From Salinigranum halophilum (lineage in GTDB: Archaea > Halobacteriota > Halobacteria > Halobacteriales > Haloferacaceae), in NCBI RefSeq assembly GCF_007004735.1, contig NZ_SSNL01000007.1, forward strand, positions 107,061-171,060: a stretch of DNA of 64,000 nt, written 5' to 3'. Both the position numbers and the translations under genes were made by a program. Shown here piece by piece: positions 1 through 8,593 of this stretch; positions within the stretch are counted from its first letter, which is position 1; each line of letters begins with the position of its first letter. The notes below the pieces were generated by a model that saw only the letters and a program-made list of their open reading frames with translations, did not search any database and was not told the DNA's origin.

Positions 1-1
1 G

Positions 2-1795
2 TACGAGGAGTTCCGAAACCTCTTCCCCGACAACGCGGTCGAGTACTTCGTCTCGTACTACGACTACTACCAGCCCGAGGCCTACATCGAACAGACCGAC
101 ACGTACATCGACAAGGACATGTCGATAAACGAGGAGATCGACCGCCTGCGCCACTCGGCGACGCGGTCGCTTCTCACCCGCGACGACGTCATCGTCGTCG
201 CCTCGGTGTCGGCCATCTACGGGCTCGGTGACCCGCGGACGTACGAGGACATGGCACTCCGACTCGAGGTCGGCGACGAACTCGACCGCGACGAACTGCT
301 CCGGCGGCTCGTGGACCTCAACTACGAGCGCAACGACGTCGATTTCCAGCAGGGCACCTTCCGGGTCCGTGGCGACACCGTCGAGGTGTTTCCCATGTAC
401 GGTCGCCACGCCGTCCGCGTGGAGTTCTGGGGTGACGAGGTCGACCGCATGGCGAAACTCGACCCGCTGACGGGAGAAGTCGTCTCCGCCGAGCCAGCGG
501 TGCTCGTCCACCCCGCAGAGCACTACTCCATCCCCGAGCAGACCCTCGACGCGGCCATCGGCGAGATCGAGGACCTGATGGACGACCGGGTGCGGTACTT
601 CGAGCGGCAGGGCGACCTCGTGGCCGCCCAGCGCATCGAGGAACGCACCACGTTCGACATCGAGATGCTCCAGGAGACGGGCTACTGTTCGGGCATCGAG
701 AACTACTCGGTCCACCTCTCGGACCGCGAGTCGGGCGACCCGCCGTACACCCTCCTGGACTACTTCCCCGACGACTTTCTCACCGTGGTCGACGAGTCCC
801 ACCAGACCCTCCCGCAGATCAAAGGGCAGTTCGCGGGCGACAAGTCGCGGAAGGACTCGCTCGTCGAGAACGGCTTTCGCCTCCCGACCGCGTACGACAA
901 CCGCCCCCTGACGTTCGAGGAGTTCGAAGAGAAGACCGCGAAGACGCTGTACGTCTCGGCGACGCCCGCCGACTACGAACGCGAGCAGTCCGAACAGATC
1001 GCCGAACAGATCGTCCGCCCGACCCACCTCGTCGACCCGGAGGTCGAAATCGCCCCCGCGACGGGGCAGGTCGACGACCTCCTCGACCGCATCTCGGACC
1101 TCCCCGACGACGAGCGCGCGCTCGTCACCACCCTGACGAAACGGATGGCCGAGGACCTCACCGAGTACCTCGAGGAGTCGGGCGTCGCCGTCGAGTACAT
1201 GCACGACGAGACCGACACGCTGGAGCGACACGAGATCATCCGCTCGCTCCGACTGGGAGATATCGACGTCCTCGTCGGCATCAACCTCCTCCGCGAGGGG
1301 CTCGACATCCCCGAGGTCTCGCTGGTGGCCATCCTCGACGCCGACCAGGAGGGGTTCCTCCGCTCGGAGGCGACGCTGATTCAGACGATGGGGCGGGCGG
1401 CGCGAAACGTCAACGGGAGGGTCGTCCTCTACGCCGACTCGCCCTCGAACGCCATGGAATCGGCCATCGAGGAGACGCGCCGTCGCCGCGAGATTCAGCG
1501 GGAGTTCAACGAGGCGCACGGCTACACGCCCGAGACCATCCAGAAGGCGGTCAGCGAGATGAACCTCCCAGGGTCGAAGACGGACACTGGTGGCGTCTCA
1601 CGGGAGCAGCCGACGGACTCCGACGAGGCGCGAGCGCAGATCGAAGAACTGGAAGCGCGCATGGACGAGGCCGCGAGCAACCTGGAGTTCGAACTCGCGG
1701 CGGACATCCGCGACCGCATCCGCGACCTCAGGCGCGAGTACGACCTCGACCGCGAGGACGACGGCGTCGCGCCGGAACTCGACCCGGAGTTCTGA
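2..1795 (+). CDS. uvrB: UvrABC system protein B (5' end missing)
   Basis: UvrB is the damage-verifying helicase-like subunit of bacterial-type nucleotide excision repair; it is loaded by UvrA and recruits UvrC. The frame is open from base 2 with no start codon, so the N-terminus with Walker A lies outside the window. The first visible residues ([20 protein letters not shown]) are typical UvrB. The 190-220 nt region encodes the [10 protein letters not shown] motif, DESH-type motif II reads [16 protein letters not shown], and the helicase C-domain carries [24 protein letters not shown] and TMGRAARN. The C-terminal UVR motif ([25 protein letters not shown]) should contact UvrC. The Met at 119 is internal. 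A Nudix gene follows after 3 nt. Confidence 0.97.
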   Translation, partial: YEEFRNLFPDNAVEYFVSYYDYYQPEAYIEQTDTYIDKDMSINEEIDRLRHSATRSLLTRDDVIVVASVSAIYGLGDPRTYEDMALRLEVGDELDRDELLRRLVDLNYERNDVDFQQGTFRVRGDTVEVFPMYGRHAVRVEFWGDEVDRMAKLDPLTGEVVSAEPAVLVHPAEHYSIPEQTLDAAIGEIEDLMDDRVRYFERQGDLVAAQRIEERTTFDIEMLQETGYCSGIENYSVHLSDRESGDPPYTLLDYFPDDFLTVVDESHQTLPQIKGQFAGDKSRKDSLVENGFRLPTAYDNRPLTFEEFEEKTAKTLYVSATPADYEREQSEQIAEQIVRPTHLVDPEVEIAPATGQVDDLLDRISDLPDDERALVTTLTKRMAEDLTEYLEESGVAVEYMHDETDTLERHEIIRSLRLGDIDVLVGINLLREGLDIPEVSLVAILDADQEGFLRSEATLIQTMGRAARNVNGRVVLYADSPSNAMESAIEETRRRREIQREFNEAHGYTPETIQKAVSEMNLPGSKTDTGGVSREQPTDSDEARAQIEELEARMDEAASNLEFELAADIRDRIRDLRREYDLDREDDGVAPELDPEF

Positions 1796-1798
1796 CCC

Positions 1799-2215
1799 GT
1801 GTCCGACCCCACGCCCGCGCGTGACGACGACGGAGCGATGGTCTTCGCTGCCGGCGGCTTGCTGTGGCGCGACGACGGTTCGCTCGCCGTCGTCCACCGC
1901 CCCCGATACGACGACTGGAGCCTCCCGAAAGGGAAACTCGAACCGGGCGAACTCCTCCCCGAGACTGCGGTGCGCGAGGTCGAAGAGGAGACGGGGTTCG
2001 CCGTCGAGCGCGGAGGGTTCGCCGGTCGGTACCAGTACGAGGTGAGCGCGGGACCGAAGACCGTGTTCGTCTGGCACATGCGCGCCCGCGACGAGCGGGG
2101 ACGACCGGACGACGAGGTGGACGAACTCGCGTGGCTCCGAGTCGCGGACGCGCTCGACCGGTTGACGTACGCGCTCGAACGCGACCTGCTCCGGCGTGTC
2201 GGCAGGGTCGACTGA
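1799..2215 (+). CDS. Nudix hydrolase (MutT-like)
   Basis: This 138-residue protein has a complete Nudix box (GKLEPGELLPETAVREVEEE, then TGF), matching Gx5Ex7REUxEExGU. It should hydrolyse a nucleoside diphosphate linked to another moiety using Mg2+; candidate substrates are oxidised nucleotides or dinucleoside polyphosphates, and the sequence does not decide between them. The opening MVFAAGGLLWRDDG is the usual first strand of the fold. Translation starts at a GTG three bases after the uvrB stop codon, so the two are probably co-transcribed. That would fit a pool-cleaning role beside DNA repair, which is inference. Confidence 0.88.
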   Translation: MSDPTPARDDDGAMVFAAGGLLWRDDGSLAVVHRPRYDDWSLPKGKLEPGELLPETAVREVEEETGFAVERGGFAGRYQYEVSAGPKTVFVWHMRARDERGRPDDEVDELAWLRVADALDRLTYALERDLLRRVGRVD

Positions 2216-2270
2216 CTGGTCACTCCGGGGGAAACGGTGATTTCCTCTCGTGGCGTACTGGCGCTTCGAC

Positions 2271-3188
2271 ATGAACCGCGCGCTCCCGACCGAACCGGAG
2301 GAACAGCCACCCTACGGGCCCGCACCGGGTGAGCGAACCTGGGCGCTCGGACGCCTGCGCGCGAGCGGGCCGTGGTCCCAGAGCGGCTCACACCGACGAC
2401 TCCGCGGGAGACTCGCGGCGTATCGCCTCCAGCTCGACGCCGTCGACGAGGTCACCGGAGCCGAGCGGCTCCCGCGGCTCGAACCCCTACTCGACGCCGC
2501 CGAGGCGGCACTCACCGAGGGCGACGTCGACCGGGCGTGGGCGTGTTTCCACGCCGCGGTCGAGGTGGAACTGCTCGCGGACGCACTCGGCGGTGACGGC
2601 CGCGTCGACGACTGGGCCGAACTGCTCGCGGCGGAGACGACGAAGCTGGATTCGGCGTGGCGACGGGCGGCGGCGACCGCGCTGCTCGAATCGGGCGACG
2701 CGCACGCGCTGTACCACGTCCGTCGCCTCCTCGACGAACAGTACGACAACATGTGGCGGCAGCTCCGGACCTTCAGGCGATACCTCGGCGCGCTCGCCAC
2801 CCTCTCTCTTCTCTTCGTCGTGAGCGTCGTCGCCGTCGACGCGCTCGGCGGCCCGTTACTCCCCGACGTCGGGACCTCCCTGTTCGTCGCCGTCGCGCTC
2901 TTCGGCGGCCTCGGGGCGACGGTGAGCGCGGCGCTCTCGGCCGGCCGCGACTCCACTCGGAACCCCGAACGGCTGGTCGACGCCTGGGTCGGACTCGCCC
3001 GCGTCGCCGTCGGGATGGCCGCGGCGCTCGCGCTCTTCGTCTTCCTCCACTCCGGCGTCGTCTCTCTCGGTCCGCTGTCGTCGGCACTCGCGCTCGCCGT
3101 CGCGTTCGTCGCGGGCTTCTCCGACCGCCTCCTCGTCCGAACCGTCGGGACGGTCGTCGAACCCGACGACAGGGCGGACGGTTCGTGA
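2271..3188 (+). CDS. Hypothetical membrane protein with soluble N-terminal half
   Basis: I do not recognise a named family. The 305-residue product has a soluble, helical, acidic N-terminal half of about 165 residues and then four hydrophobic segments: around LGALATLSLLFVVSVVAVDA, SLFVAVALFGGLGATVSAAL, VAVGMAAALALFVFLHSGVV and ALALAVAFVAGFSDRLLV. The C-terminal tail is short and acidic. I chose the ATG at 2271; an in-frame GTG at 2250 would add seven residues. The gene follows the Nudix gene by 55 nt on the same strand and may share its transcript. Composition matches neighbouring genes. Confidence 0.7.
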   Translation: MNRALPTEPEEQPPYGPAPGERTWALGRLRASGPWSQSGSHRRLRGRLAAYRLQLDAVDEVTGAERLPRLEPLLDAAEAALTEGDVDRAWACFHAAVEVELLADALGGDGRVDDWAELLAAETTKLDSAWRRAAATALLESGDAHALYHVRRLLDEQYDNMWRQLRTFRRYLGALATLSLLFVVSVVAVDALGGPLLPDVGTSLFVAVALFGGLGATVSAALSAGRDSTRNPERLVDAWVGLARVAVGMAAALALFVFLHSGVVSLGPLSSALALAVAFVAGFSDRLLVRTVGTVVEPDDRADGS

Positions 3189-3303
3189 GGGCGCACCCGG
3201 GCAGCCTCGCGCTCGACCTGTCAATGCAATTTTGTGCCTCGCGTTCGCACGCCGTCGGCGAATCTCAACTTTTTCAAACGGTGAATCCATACGAGGCTCC
3301 ACG

Positions 3304-3378
3304 ATGATTCGTACTGTCACGAGCGGAGGCGCTAGCGCTCATCGTCACTTCAACCCGGCGACCGGAGGGATCACCTGA
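3304..3378 (+). CDS. Possible 24-codon leader ORF upstream of the TSUP gene
   Basis: The ATG lies about 30 nt after the AT-rich box at 3270-3278, the spacing seen before leaderless genes elsewhere in this window. It encodes MIRTVTSGGASAHRHFNPAT followed by GGIT. The stop is 2 nt before another ATG-initiated frame. It may be a regulatory leader peptide or chance; only its position supports it. Confidence 0.3.
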   Translation: MIRTVTSGGASAHRHFNPATGGIT

Positions 3379-3380
3379 CG

Positions 3381-3524
3381 ATGTCTCGGGCCCCGTCCGT
3401 CCCGACCGACCTCGAAGCACACTGTTCTCACGCCCGGACTCCGTCCGAGTCTCGTGCGTCAGTTCCTGCGTCTGTGTCCGTGCTGTCACCGAGTCTCCCG
3501 ACCGTCAGTCTCGTCGACAACTAA
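3381..3524 (+). CDS. Possible 47-residue small ORF upstream of the TSUP gene
   Basis: The frame is Ser/Pro/Val-rich, starts 2 nt after the preceding short frame and ends 15 nt before the TSUP start. A GGAGG (3365-3369 region) precedes its ATG by about 11 nt. It is less acidic than a typical haloarchaeal protein, so it may be chance or a leader frame. Confidence 0.25.
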   Translation: MSRAPSVPTDLEAHCSHARTPSESRASVPASVSVLSPSLPTVSLVDN

Positions 3525-3539
3525 CGCTACACAACGCCA

Positions 3540-4637
3540 ATGTCTGACACCCCCTCATACAGCCGTGTCCAGAAGTCGTTCCTGAAGTACCAGCACGTGT
3601 TCGTCCTGTTCGCGCCCGTGCTGTTCATCACCTCGGTGTACTTCGCGGCACCGACGCCCGCCGACACCGGCTCCGGCTACTGGCTGGAGTTCTGGTGGCT
3701 CTTCCCGGTGTTCATGCTGGGTGCGACCATCGTCAACACCGTCGGTATCAGCGGGTCGGCGCTGTTCGTCCCGTTCCTCATCTTCATCTTCCCGCTGTTC
3801 GCCCAGCCGCTGACGCCACAGACCATCGTCAAGGTGGGGCTCATCAGCGAAGCGTTCGGCCTCTCGAGTTCGGCCGTGGCGTTCATCCAGTACGGACTCG
3901 TCGACCGCCGACTGGCGCTGTCGCTCGTCGCCGGGTCGATTCCGTTCGTCATCGGGGGCGCGCTGCTCTCGTTCGTCATCCCCGAGGTGCTGTTCCACTC
4001 GCTCCTCGGACTCGCGCTCCTGGCGGCGTCGTACCTCCTGTTCACGGCCGACCTCGGGCACGGTGACCACGACGGCTCGGCGAGTTCCGACGCGGACGCG
4101 ACCACGGCGGCCGACGGTGGCACCGTCGCCCTCCCGAACGACCCCGGCAAACTCGGCCCGGCGGGCGTCCGCACCGACGACGACGGCACCGTCACCCGGG
4201 TCGACCGCGAGGGCGACGACTACACCTACACCCGGTCGGGCTACCTGCGACGCTTCGCCAACTACAGCGTCGGCGGGACGTTCCAGGGCCTCGCCGGCTT
4301 CGGCGTCGGCGAACTCGGCATCGTCTCGATGCTCGGAACCAAGGTTCCGGTTCGCGTGGCCATCGGCACCAACCACATCGTCGTCGCGCTGACCGCGGTG
4401 CTGGCGTCTGTCGTCCACGTCTTCGGCGGCGGCATCGTCGGCGGGCACTCGCTCAGCCTCGCGACGACGCCGTGGAACATGGTCGTCTTCACCGTTCCGG
4501 CGACGGTCATCGGTGGACAGATCGCCCCCTACGTGTCGAACGCGCTCGAGACGGACACCATCAAGAACGGCGTCGGCGTCCTCTTCGCCGTCATCTCGAT
4601 CGCGCTGTTCCTCATGGCCGCGGGAGGTATCCTCTGA
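3540..4637 (+). CDS. TSUP (TauE/SafE) family anion permease
   Basis: This 365-residue polytopic protein fits the TSUP family, whose members move sulfite, sulfonates or other small anions across the membrane. Two homologous halves are visible, each with glycine-rich membrane motifs (NTVGISGSALFVPFLIFIFP in the first, GGTFQGLAGFGVGELGIVSM in the second). They are separated by a hydrophilic acidic loop of about 70 residues (roughly 175-240). Substrate cannot be read from sequence. A universal stress protein begins one base after its stop, so the two are translationally linked; UspA-type partners often act as nucleotide-sensing regulators of transporters. Two short frames precede it in a long leader. 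Confidence 0.85.
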   Translation: MSDTPSYSRVQKSFLKYQHVFVLFAPVLFITSVYFAAPTPADTGSGYWLEFWWLFPVFMLGATIVNTVGISGSALFVPFLIFIFPLFAQPLTPQTIVKVGLISEAFGLSSSAVAFIQYGLVDRRLALSLVAGSIPFVIGGALLSFVIPEVLFHSLLGLALLAASYLLFTADLGHGDHDGSASSDADATTAADGGTVALPNDPGKLGPAGVRTDDDGTVTRVDREGDDYTYTRSGYLRRFANYSVGGTFQGLAGFGVGELGIVSMLGTKVPVRVAIGTNHIVVALTAVLASVVHVFGGGIVGGHSLSLATTPWNMVVFTVPATVIGGQIAPYVSNALETDTIKNGVGVLFAVISIALFLMAAGGIL

Positions 4638-4638
4638 G

Positions 4639-5085
4639 ATGATGGCGCGCGGATACGACAACGTCCTCCTCCCGACCGACGGGAGCGAGGCGACGCTGGC
4701 GGCCGTCGAGGAGGCGGGCCACATCGCGGCGCTCTCGGGTGCGACGGTGCACGTCCTCTCTGTCGCCGACACGCGGAACCGGTTCGAGAGCCCCACCGCG
4801 GGCCTCGCGGTCGACGCCTGGGAACAGGCCGAACACGAGCGCGCCGAGGCGGCCATCGACCGGGCGGTCGAGGCGCTTCCGGACGACGTCCCGACCGAAC
4901 GAGTGGTCCGTGCGGGCATCCCGAAGACGGAGGTCCTCGACTACGTCGACGAGACCGACGTCGACCTGGTCGTCATGGGCACGCACGGTCGAACCGGCCT
5001 CGACCACTACCTCATCGGGAGCGTCACCGAGCGCGTCGTCCGCAACTCCCCGGTGCCGGTGCTCACGGTCAGAGCCGAAGCGTGA
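4639..5085 (+). CDS. Universal stress protein, UspA family
   Basis: A 148-residue single-domain Usp protein. It starts YDNVLLPTDGSEATLAAVEE and ends with the nucleotide-binding signature GTHGRTGLDHYLIGSVTERV followed by VRNSPVPVLTVR, that is Gx2Gx9GS, so ATP binding is expected. Two adjacent ATGs (4639, 4642) are possible starts; 4639 lies one base after the TSUP stop. An upstream in-frame extension overlaps the transporter and is rejected. Its placement suggests it modulates the TSUP permease or the stress response linked to it; that is inference. Confidence 0.9.
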   Translation: MMARGYDNVLLPTDGSEATLAAVEEAGHIAALSGATVHVLSVADTRNRFESPTAGLAVDAWEQAEHERAEAAIDRAVEALPDDVPTERVVRAGIPKTEVLDYVDETDVDLVVMGTHGRTGLDHYLIGSVTERVVRNSPVPVLTVRAEA

Positions 5086-5166
5086 GGTGACCCCGTCGGC
5101 CGGGAGCGCGGCCGACGACCGTTTCGACGGGTCTCGAACCCCGTGCAGTCGTCCCGACGAACTCGA

Positions 5167-5319
5167 TCAGGGCCGTCGCCGGCCGACGCGCATCTCGACG
5201 TAGCGCCGCGGCCACGCCCTGAAATGTCTGTGCACCTTCCCGAGAAGCCGGGACAGCGGGGTCGCGTGCGGTCGTCGATCGCCTTCCGGTGCTGGAACCG
5301 AACCGCGTTCGTGACTCAT
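5167..5319 (-). CDS. Small basic protein (50 aa), unknown function
   Basis: The frame encodes a 50-residue basic product ending HFRAWPRRYVEMRVGRRRP. The start is chosen because a TATA-like element reading GTTTATGAAA on this strand lies at 5341-5350, 26 nt upstream, as expected for a leaderless transcript. The frame is open further upstream, but that extension is antisense to aspartate kinase and has no gene-like composition. A basic protein is unusual in this acidic proteome; it might bind nucleic acid. No family recognised. Confidence 0.45.
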   Translation of the reverse strand: MSHERGSVPAPEGDRRPHATPLSRLLGKVHRHFRAWPRRYVEMRVGRRRP

Positions 5320-5489
5320 ACGCCTAGGTCTTTGACGGTCTTTCATAAACGTTGGTGGTGGCACGGACAGGCCGTCTCGGGTGACCACTCCCGCCGCCTG
5401 CGTTCGTCGCGTCGGGTGCCCTCGACCAGCGGGCGCGACGCGGTCAGTCGTGTCAGCCGGATGCACGCGAGCCACCGATTTGGACACAG

Positions 5490-5495
5490 TTATAC
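5490..5495 (+). promoter_or_regulatory. TATA-like box for the aspartate kinase transcript
   Basis: TTATAC sits 24-29 nt before the ATG at 5519, not before the gene's own start at 5575. The predicted transcript therefore starts at or near the short frame 5519-5584 and gives the kinase gene a leader of about 56 nt. Confidence 0.5.
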
Positions 5496-5518
5496 CGGCC
5501 CCTGTGTTAGTCGCCGCC

Positions 5519-5584
5519 ATGTTTGACAGGCGTCTTTCCAACGGTGTGCTGCCGCGAACGACGGAGGCCCGACGGTGCGCGTAG
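5519..5584 (+). CDS. Possible 21-codon leader ORF overlapping the aspartate kinase start
   Basis: An ATG at the predicted transcription start opens a frame encoding MFDRRLSNGVLPRTTEARRC plus Ala. Its stop (5582-5584) lies just past the kinase GTG at 5575 in another frame. Ribosomes finishing it would be placed beside the GGAGG at 5563-5567 and the kinase start, suggesting coupling. It is not rich in Thr, Lys or Met, so classic attenuation is not indicated. Confidence 0.3.
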   Translation: MFDRRLSNGVLPRTTEARRCA

Positions 5585-6759
5585 TCGCGAAGTTCGGTGG
5601 CACCTCTCTCGGAAGCGGTGACCGGATCAACCGCGCGGCCGACTCCATCGCGGCCGCCGTCGAACAGGGCCACGAGATCGCCGTCGTGGCGAGCGCGATG
5701 GGCTCGACGACGGACGACCTCCTCGACGAGATCAAGTTCGAAGCCGACGACAAGGACCGTGCGGAGATCGTCTCGATGGGCGAGCGTACCTCGGTTCGGA
5801 TGCTGAAGGCCGCCCTGTCCTCCCGCGGGGTCGAGGCGAAGTTCCTCGAACCCGGCAGCGACGAGTGGCCGGTCATCACCGACGAGTACGGCGAGGTCGA
5901 CGTCGCGGAGACGACGAAGCGCGCCGAGCAACTCGCCGCCGACCTCGACGGCGTCGTCCCGGTCATCACCGGCTTCCTCGCCCAGACTATCGACGGCGAG
6001 GTCACCACGCTCGGTAGAGGCGGCTCCGACACGACCGCCGTCATGATGGGCAAGTACATGCACGCCGACGAGGTCGTCATCGTCACCGACGTCGAGGGCG
6101 TCATGACCGGCGACCCCCACGTCGTCGAGGGCGCTCGCAACGTCGGGCGCATCACCGTCGACGAACTCCGAAACCTCTCGTTCCGCGGCGCTGAAGTGGT
6201 GGCCCCCTCCGCGCTGTCATACAAAGACGCCGCGCTCAACGTCCGTGTCGTCCACTACCAGCACGGTGACCTGCTCACCGGCGGCACGCTCATCGAAGGC
6301 GAGTTCCAGAACCTCATCGACATGGAGGACAACCCCCTGTCGTGCATCACCCTCGCCGGTCGGGCCATTCGGAACCGGCCAGGCATCCTCGCCGAACTCG
6401 CCCAGGCGCTCCGCGAGGCGAACGTCAACATCGACTCCGTCGCCAGTGGGATGGACTCCATCACGTTCTACGTCGGCGACGACGACGCCGAACTCGCCGA
6501 GACCGTCCTCCACGAGCGGGTCATCTCCGACGAGACGCTCTCCTCGGTGACGGTCGAAGACGACATCGCCGTCGTCCGCGTCACCGGTGGCGAACTCCCC
6601 AACCGCCCGGGAATCATCCTCGACATCGTCAGACCCATCTCCGACGCCGGCATCAACATCCACGACGTCATCACGAGCGCGACCTCCGTCGCCATCTTCG
6701 TCGCCTGGGACGACCGCGAGGAGACGCTCCGCATCATCCAGGACGAGTTCCAGGGGTAA
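5575..6759 (+). CDS. lysC: Aspartate kinase
   Basis: Phosphorylates aspartate in the first step toward threonine, methionine and lysine (or diaminopimelate). The 394-residue protein opens with the kinase signature VVAKFGGTSLGSGDRINRAA, and has GRGGSDTTAVMMGKYMHADE in the catalytic domain. Two C-terminal ACT domains begin at CITLAGRAIRNRPGILAELA and VRVTGGELPNRPGIILDIVR and should bind the feedback effector. GTG start at 5575 is supported by GGAGG at 5563-5567, 7 nt upstream. The last ACT repeat ends at IFVAWDDREETLRIIQDEFQ. metX and metY of the same pathway lie about 22 kb away. Confidence 0.96.
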   Translation: MRVVAKFGGTSLGSGDRINRAADSIAAAVEQGHEIAVVASAMGSTTDDLLDEIKFEADDKDRAEIVSMGERTSVRMLKAALSSRGVEAKFLEPGSDEWPVITDEYGEVDVAETTKRAEQLAADLDGVVPVITGFLAQTIDGEVTTLGRGGSDTTAVMMGKYMHADEVVIVTDVEGVMTGDPHVVEGARNVGRITVDELRNLSFRGAEVVAPSALSYKDAALNVRVVHYQHGDLLTGGTLIEGEFQNLIDMEDNPLSCITLAGRAIRNRPGILAELAQALREANVNIDSVASGMDSITFYVGDDDAELAETVLHERVISDETLSSVTVEDDIAVVRVTGGELPNRPGIILDIVRPISDAGINIHDVITSATSVAIFVAWDDREETLRIIQDEFQG

Positions 6760-6781
6760 CGTTCGCTCGCTCTCCTTTCCG

Positions 6782-7441
6782 CTACCGACCTTCGTACAGC
6801 CGCTGGCCGAGCCGTCTGGGGAGCCCCACCTCCTCGATGGCCGTCGCGACCCGGTCGACGTCGTACGAGACCCGGTGTTCCGTGACCGCTCGCTCCGCCA
6901 GATTGACGACGGCGTAGGCCGCGTCCGGGTCACCGTCGCGCGGTTGGCCGACGCTGCCGGGGTTCACCAGCATCCCCTCCGCGAAGACCGCGTGGTGTTG
7001 GACGTGCGTGTGACCCATCACGAGCAGTTCCTCGCCGTCCAACATCCCCGGCGCGAAGTCCGCGGGGTAGGTGTAGCGGTCGGGGTCTGCGGGGTGGCCG
7101 TGGACGACCTTCACACGGCCGTCGAGGAGGGTCCGTTCGTCCGGGAGCCTCGCGAGCCACGCCAGCGCGGACTCGTCGAGGTGCTCGCGGGCGTACTCGA
7201 CGCCCGCCTGCGCCATGCTGTTGAACCCGAAACTCGTCTCCGAAGCGACTGCGCGGTCGTGATTGCCCATCACCGTCGGGACGTCTCGGCCCCGAACCGC
7301 GGCGACACACTCTGCGGGCCAGGGGTTGTAGCCGACGACGTCGCCGGCACAGAGCAGGCGGTCGACGGCGGGCATGTCGTCGAGGACGGCTTCGAGCGCG
7401 ACCCGATTCCCGTGGACGTCCGAGATGAGTCCGAGACGCAT
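6782..7441 (-). CDS. Metallophosphoesterase (YfcE/MJ0936-like)
   Basis: A 219-residue calcineurin-like phosphoesterase with the full metal-site series: SDVHGN at the N-terminus, CAGDVVGYNPWP, MGNHDRAV, VHGHP and MGHTHVQ. Such proteins bind two metal ions and cleave phosphomono- or phosphodiesters; the GDxVGY..P subgroup is common in archaea without an assigned substrate. A TATA-like GGGCTACTAAAC element lies about 27 nt upstream of the ATG on this strand. It converges with aspartate kinase (22 nt between stops). Confidence 0.88.
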   Translation of the reverse strand: MRLGLISDVHGNRVALEAVLDDMPAVDRLLCAGDVVGYNPWPAECVAAVRGRDVPTVMGNHDRAVASETSFGFNSMAQAGVEYAREHLDESALAWLARLPDERTLLDGRVKVVHGHPADPDRYTYPADFAPGMLDGEELLVMGHTHVQHHAVFAEGMLVNPGSVGQPRDGDPDAAYAVVNLAERAVTEHRVSYDVDRVATAIEEVGLPRRLGQRLYEGR

Positions 7442-7483
7442 GCTCCCTAGCAGGCCCGCCGGCGGTTTAGTAGCCCGGCCCGC

Positions 7484-8062
7484 CTACCCGTCGCCGTTCT
7501 CGACGGCGGTCTCGACGCCCGCCGCTGTCACCCGCGCCGCCGCTGCACACACCGCGTGCTCGAAGCTGAGGGCGTACGCTTCTTCCGCCGCCGCCTCGGC
7601 GCTCTCCGCCGCGAAATCGAACGCCCGGGGGGTGTCCTCCTCGTACGTCGCCACGAGCGTCGGCTCGTCGACCTCCTCGACGAGCAGCGCGTCGCGGCGG
7701 ACGATGCCGACGAACGCGGTGTCGGCCGTGACGACGCCGGCGACCCGCGGGGTGTCGTAGTCGTCCTTCTCGAAGTCCAAGGAGAGAAGCGAGAGCGCGA
7801 GTGCGTCCCGGGCGGGATACCCCATGTCGACTTTCTCCGCGATGGGGTCGACGTGCGACCCGTTCCCGAGGACGACCCCCGACCCGGCCTCACGGAGGCA
7901 GTTGTACGAGACGTAGGGGTTGTCCGTCTCCTCGGCCGCAGCGGTGGGCCCGACGGTCAGCGTCCCGTCACGGTCGACGACCTGGCGGTTCGGGAACGAC
8001 CGCGACGAGACGCGATACGCACCCAGTCCCGGACCGACGACGACGAATCTCCCGATGTACAT
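7484..8062 (-). CDS. purO: Archaeal IMP cyclohydrolase PurO
   Basis: PurO closes the purine ring in the last step of IMP synthesis (FAICAR to IMP) in archaea that lack the bacterial PurH cyclohydrolase domain. The 192-residue product matches in length and motifs: [38 protein letters not shown] and [27 protein letters not shown]-containing element at about 8098-8106 lies near 38 nt upstream, implying a short leader. It is transcribed away from tRNA-Gln. Confidence 0.92.
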   Translation of the reverse strand: MYIGRFVVVGPGLGAYRVSSRSFPNRQVVDRDGTLTVGPTAAAEETDNPYVSYNCLREAGSGVVLGNGSHVDPIAEKVDMGYPARDALALSLLSLDFEKDDYDTPRVAGVVTADTAFVGIVRRDALLVEEVDEPTLVATYEEDTPRAFDFAAESAEAAAEEAYALSFEHAVCAAAARVTAAGVETAVENGDG

Positions 8063-8215
8063 GCACGACAGTGGTCATCTCGGGGTGAAGTAGGTGACGA
8101 TATATGCACGTTCTTCGCCCGTCTATCCGGCCCGTGGACCCTCCGCGTGGGAGACGATTCCACCCTCGAAATGAAGCGACAGCGTTTTGTTTCGGTGTGT
8201 CTTCGTTCAGTATGC

Positions 8216-8288
8216 AGTCCCATGGGGTAGTGGCCAATCCTGTTGCCTTCTGGGGGCAACGACCCAGGTTCGAATCCTGGTGGGACTA
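8216..8288 (+). tRNA. tRNA-Gln (CUG)
   Basis: The gene folds as a standard cloverleaf: acceptor AGTCCCA/TGGGACT, D stem GGGT/ATCC, an anticodon stem extendable to six pairs (GTTGCC/GGCAAC) with loop TTCTGGG giving anticodon CUG after U33, and T arm CCAGG-TTCGAAT-CCTGG. The discriminator is A (8288). CCA is not encoded. No intron is present in the anticodon loop. Confidence 0.95.
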
Positions 8289-8333
8289 CTTCTCTCTCGC
8301 TCGTCCTTCGAGCGTCTAGTCCGTCAGCCAGGC

Positions 8334-8516
8334 TCAGATGACCGACGGCTCCGTCTCGTCGTCGTCGAACCCCGCGTCGTCGATGACCGCGTGGAGGTTC
8401 GCGTAGGGGATGAACGCCACCAGCTCCTCTTCGTCGTCGTAGAGGTCGACGCCGTACTCCGTCCGTTCGTAGTGTGCACACTCCAGTTGTCCTTCCGGGA
8501 ACAGCACTCGGTACAT
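8334..8516 (-). CDS. Small acidic protein (60 aa), haloarchaeal type
   Basis: The product starts MYRVLFPEGQLECAHYERTE and ends acidic (DDAGFDDDETEPSVI). The start is decided by a Shine-Dalgarno-like GGGAGGT just upstream on this strand; the longer upstream frame has no supporting site. It resembles short conserved haloarchaeal proteins of unknown function. It lies between tRNA-Gln and the transglutaminase-like gene. Confidence 0.65.
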   Translation of the reverse strand: MYRVLFPEGQLECAHYERTEYGVDLYDDEEELVAFIPYANLHAVIDDAGFDDDETEPSVI

Positions 8517-8593
8517 ACCTCCCACTTGGCCCGTCAACGGATTGAATGTTCCGCGCCCGCACTCGCTCGGACTGGTCCGGTCAGTCGCCGCTC

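Larger units (their letters stand above)
3189..3539 (+). other. 351-nt intergenic leader region before the TSUP gene
   Basis: This stretch holds no long gene. It has an AT-rich promoter-like box (TTTTTCAAA, 3270-3278) and then two short frames in series, 3304-3378 and 3381-3524, listed separately. If transcription starts about 27 nt after the box, the transporter mRNA carries a leader of roughly 235 nt. Confidence 0.5.

Noticed and set aside
3555..4919. 454-codon minus-strand reading frame
   Set aside because: It is the complement of the TSUP and UspA genes; its Arg/Asp/Glu-rich product has no domain and arises from GC-rich codon bias.
5320..6120. Long minus-strand frame running through aspartate kinase
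   Set aside because: The part above 5319 is antisense to a certain gene with no family character; only the last 50 codons have a promoter and were kept as a separate small gene.
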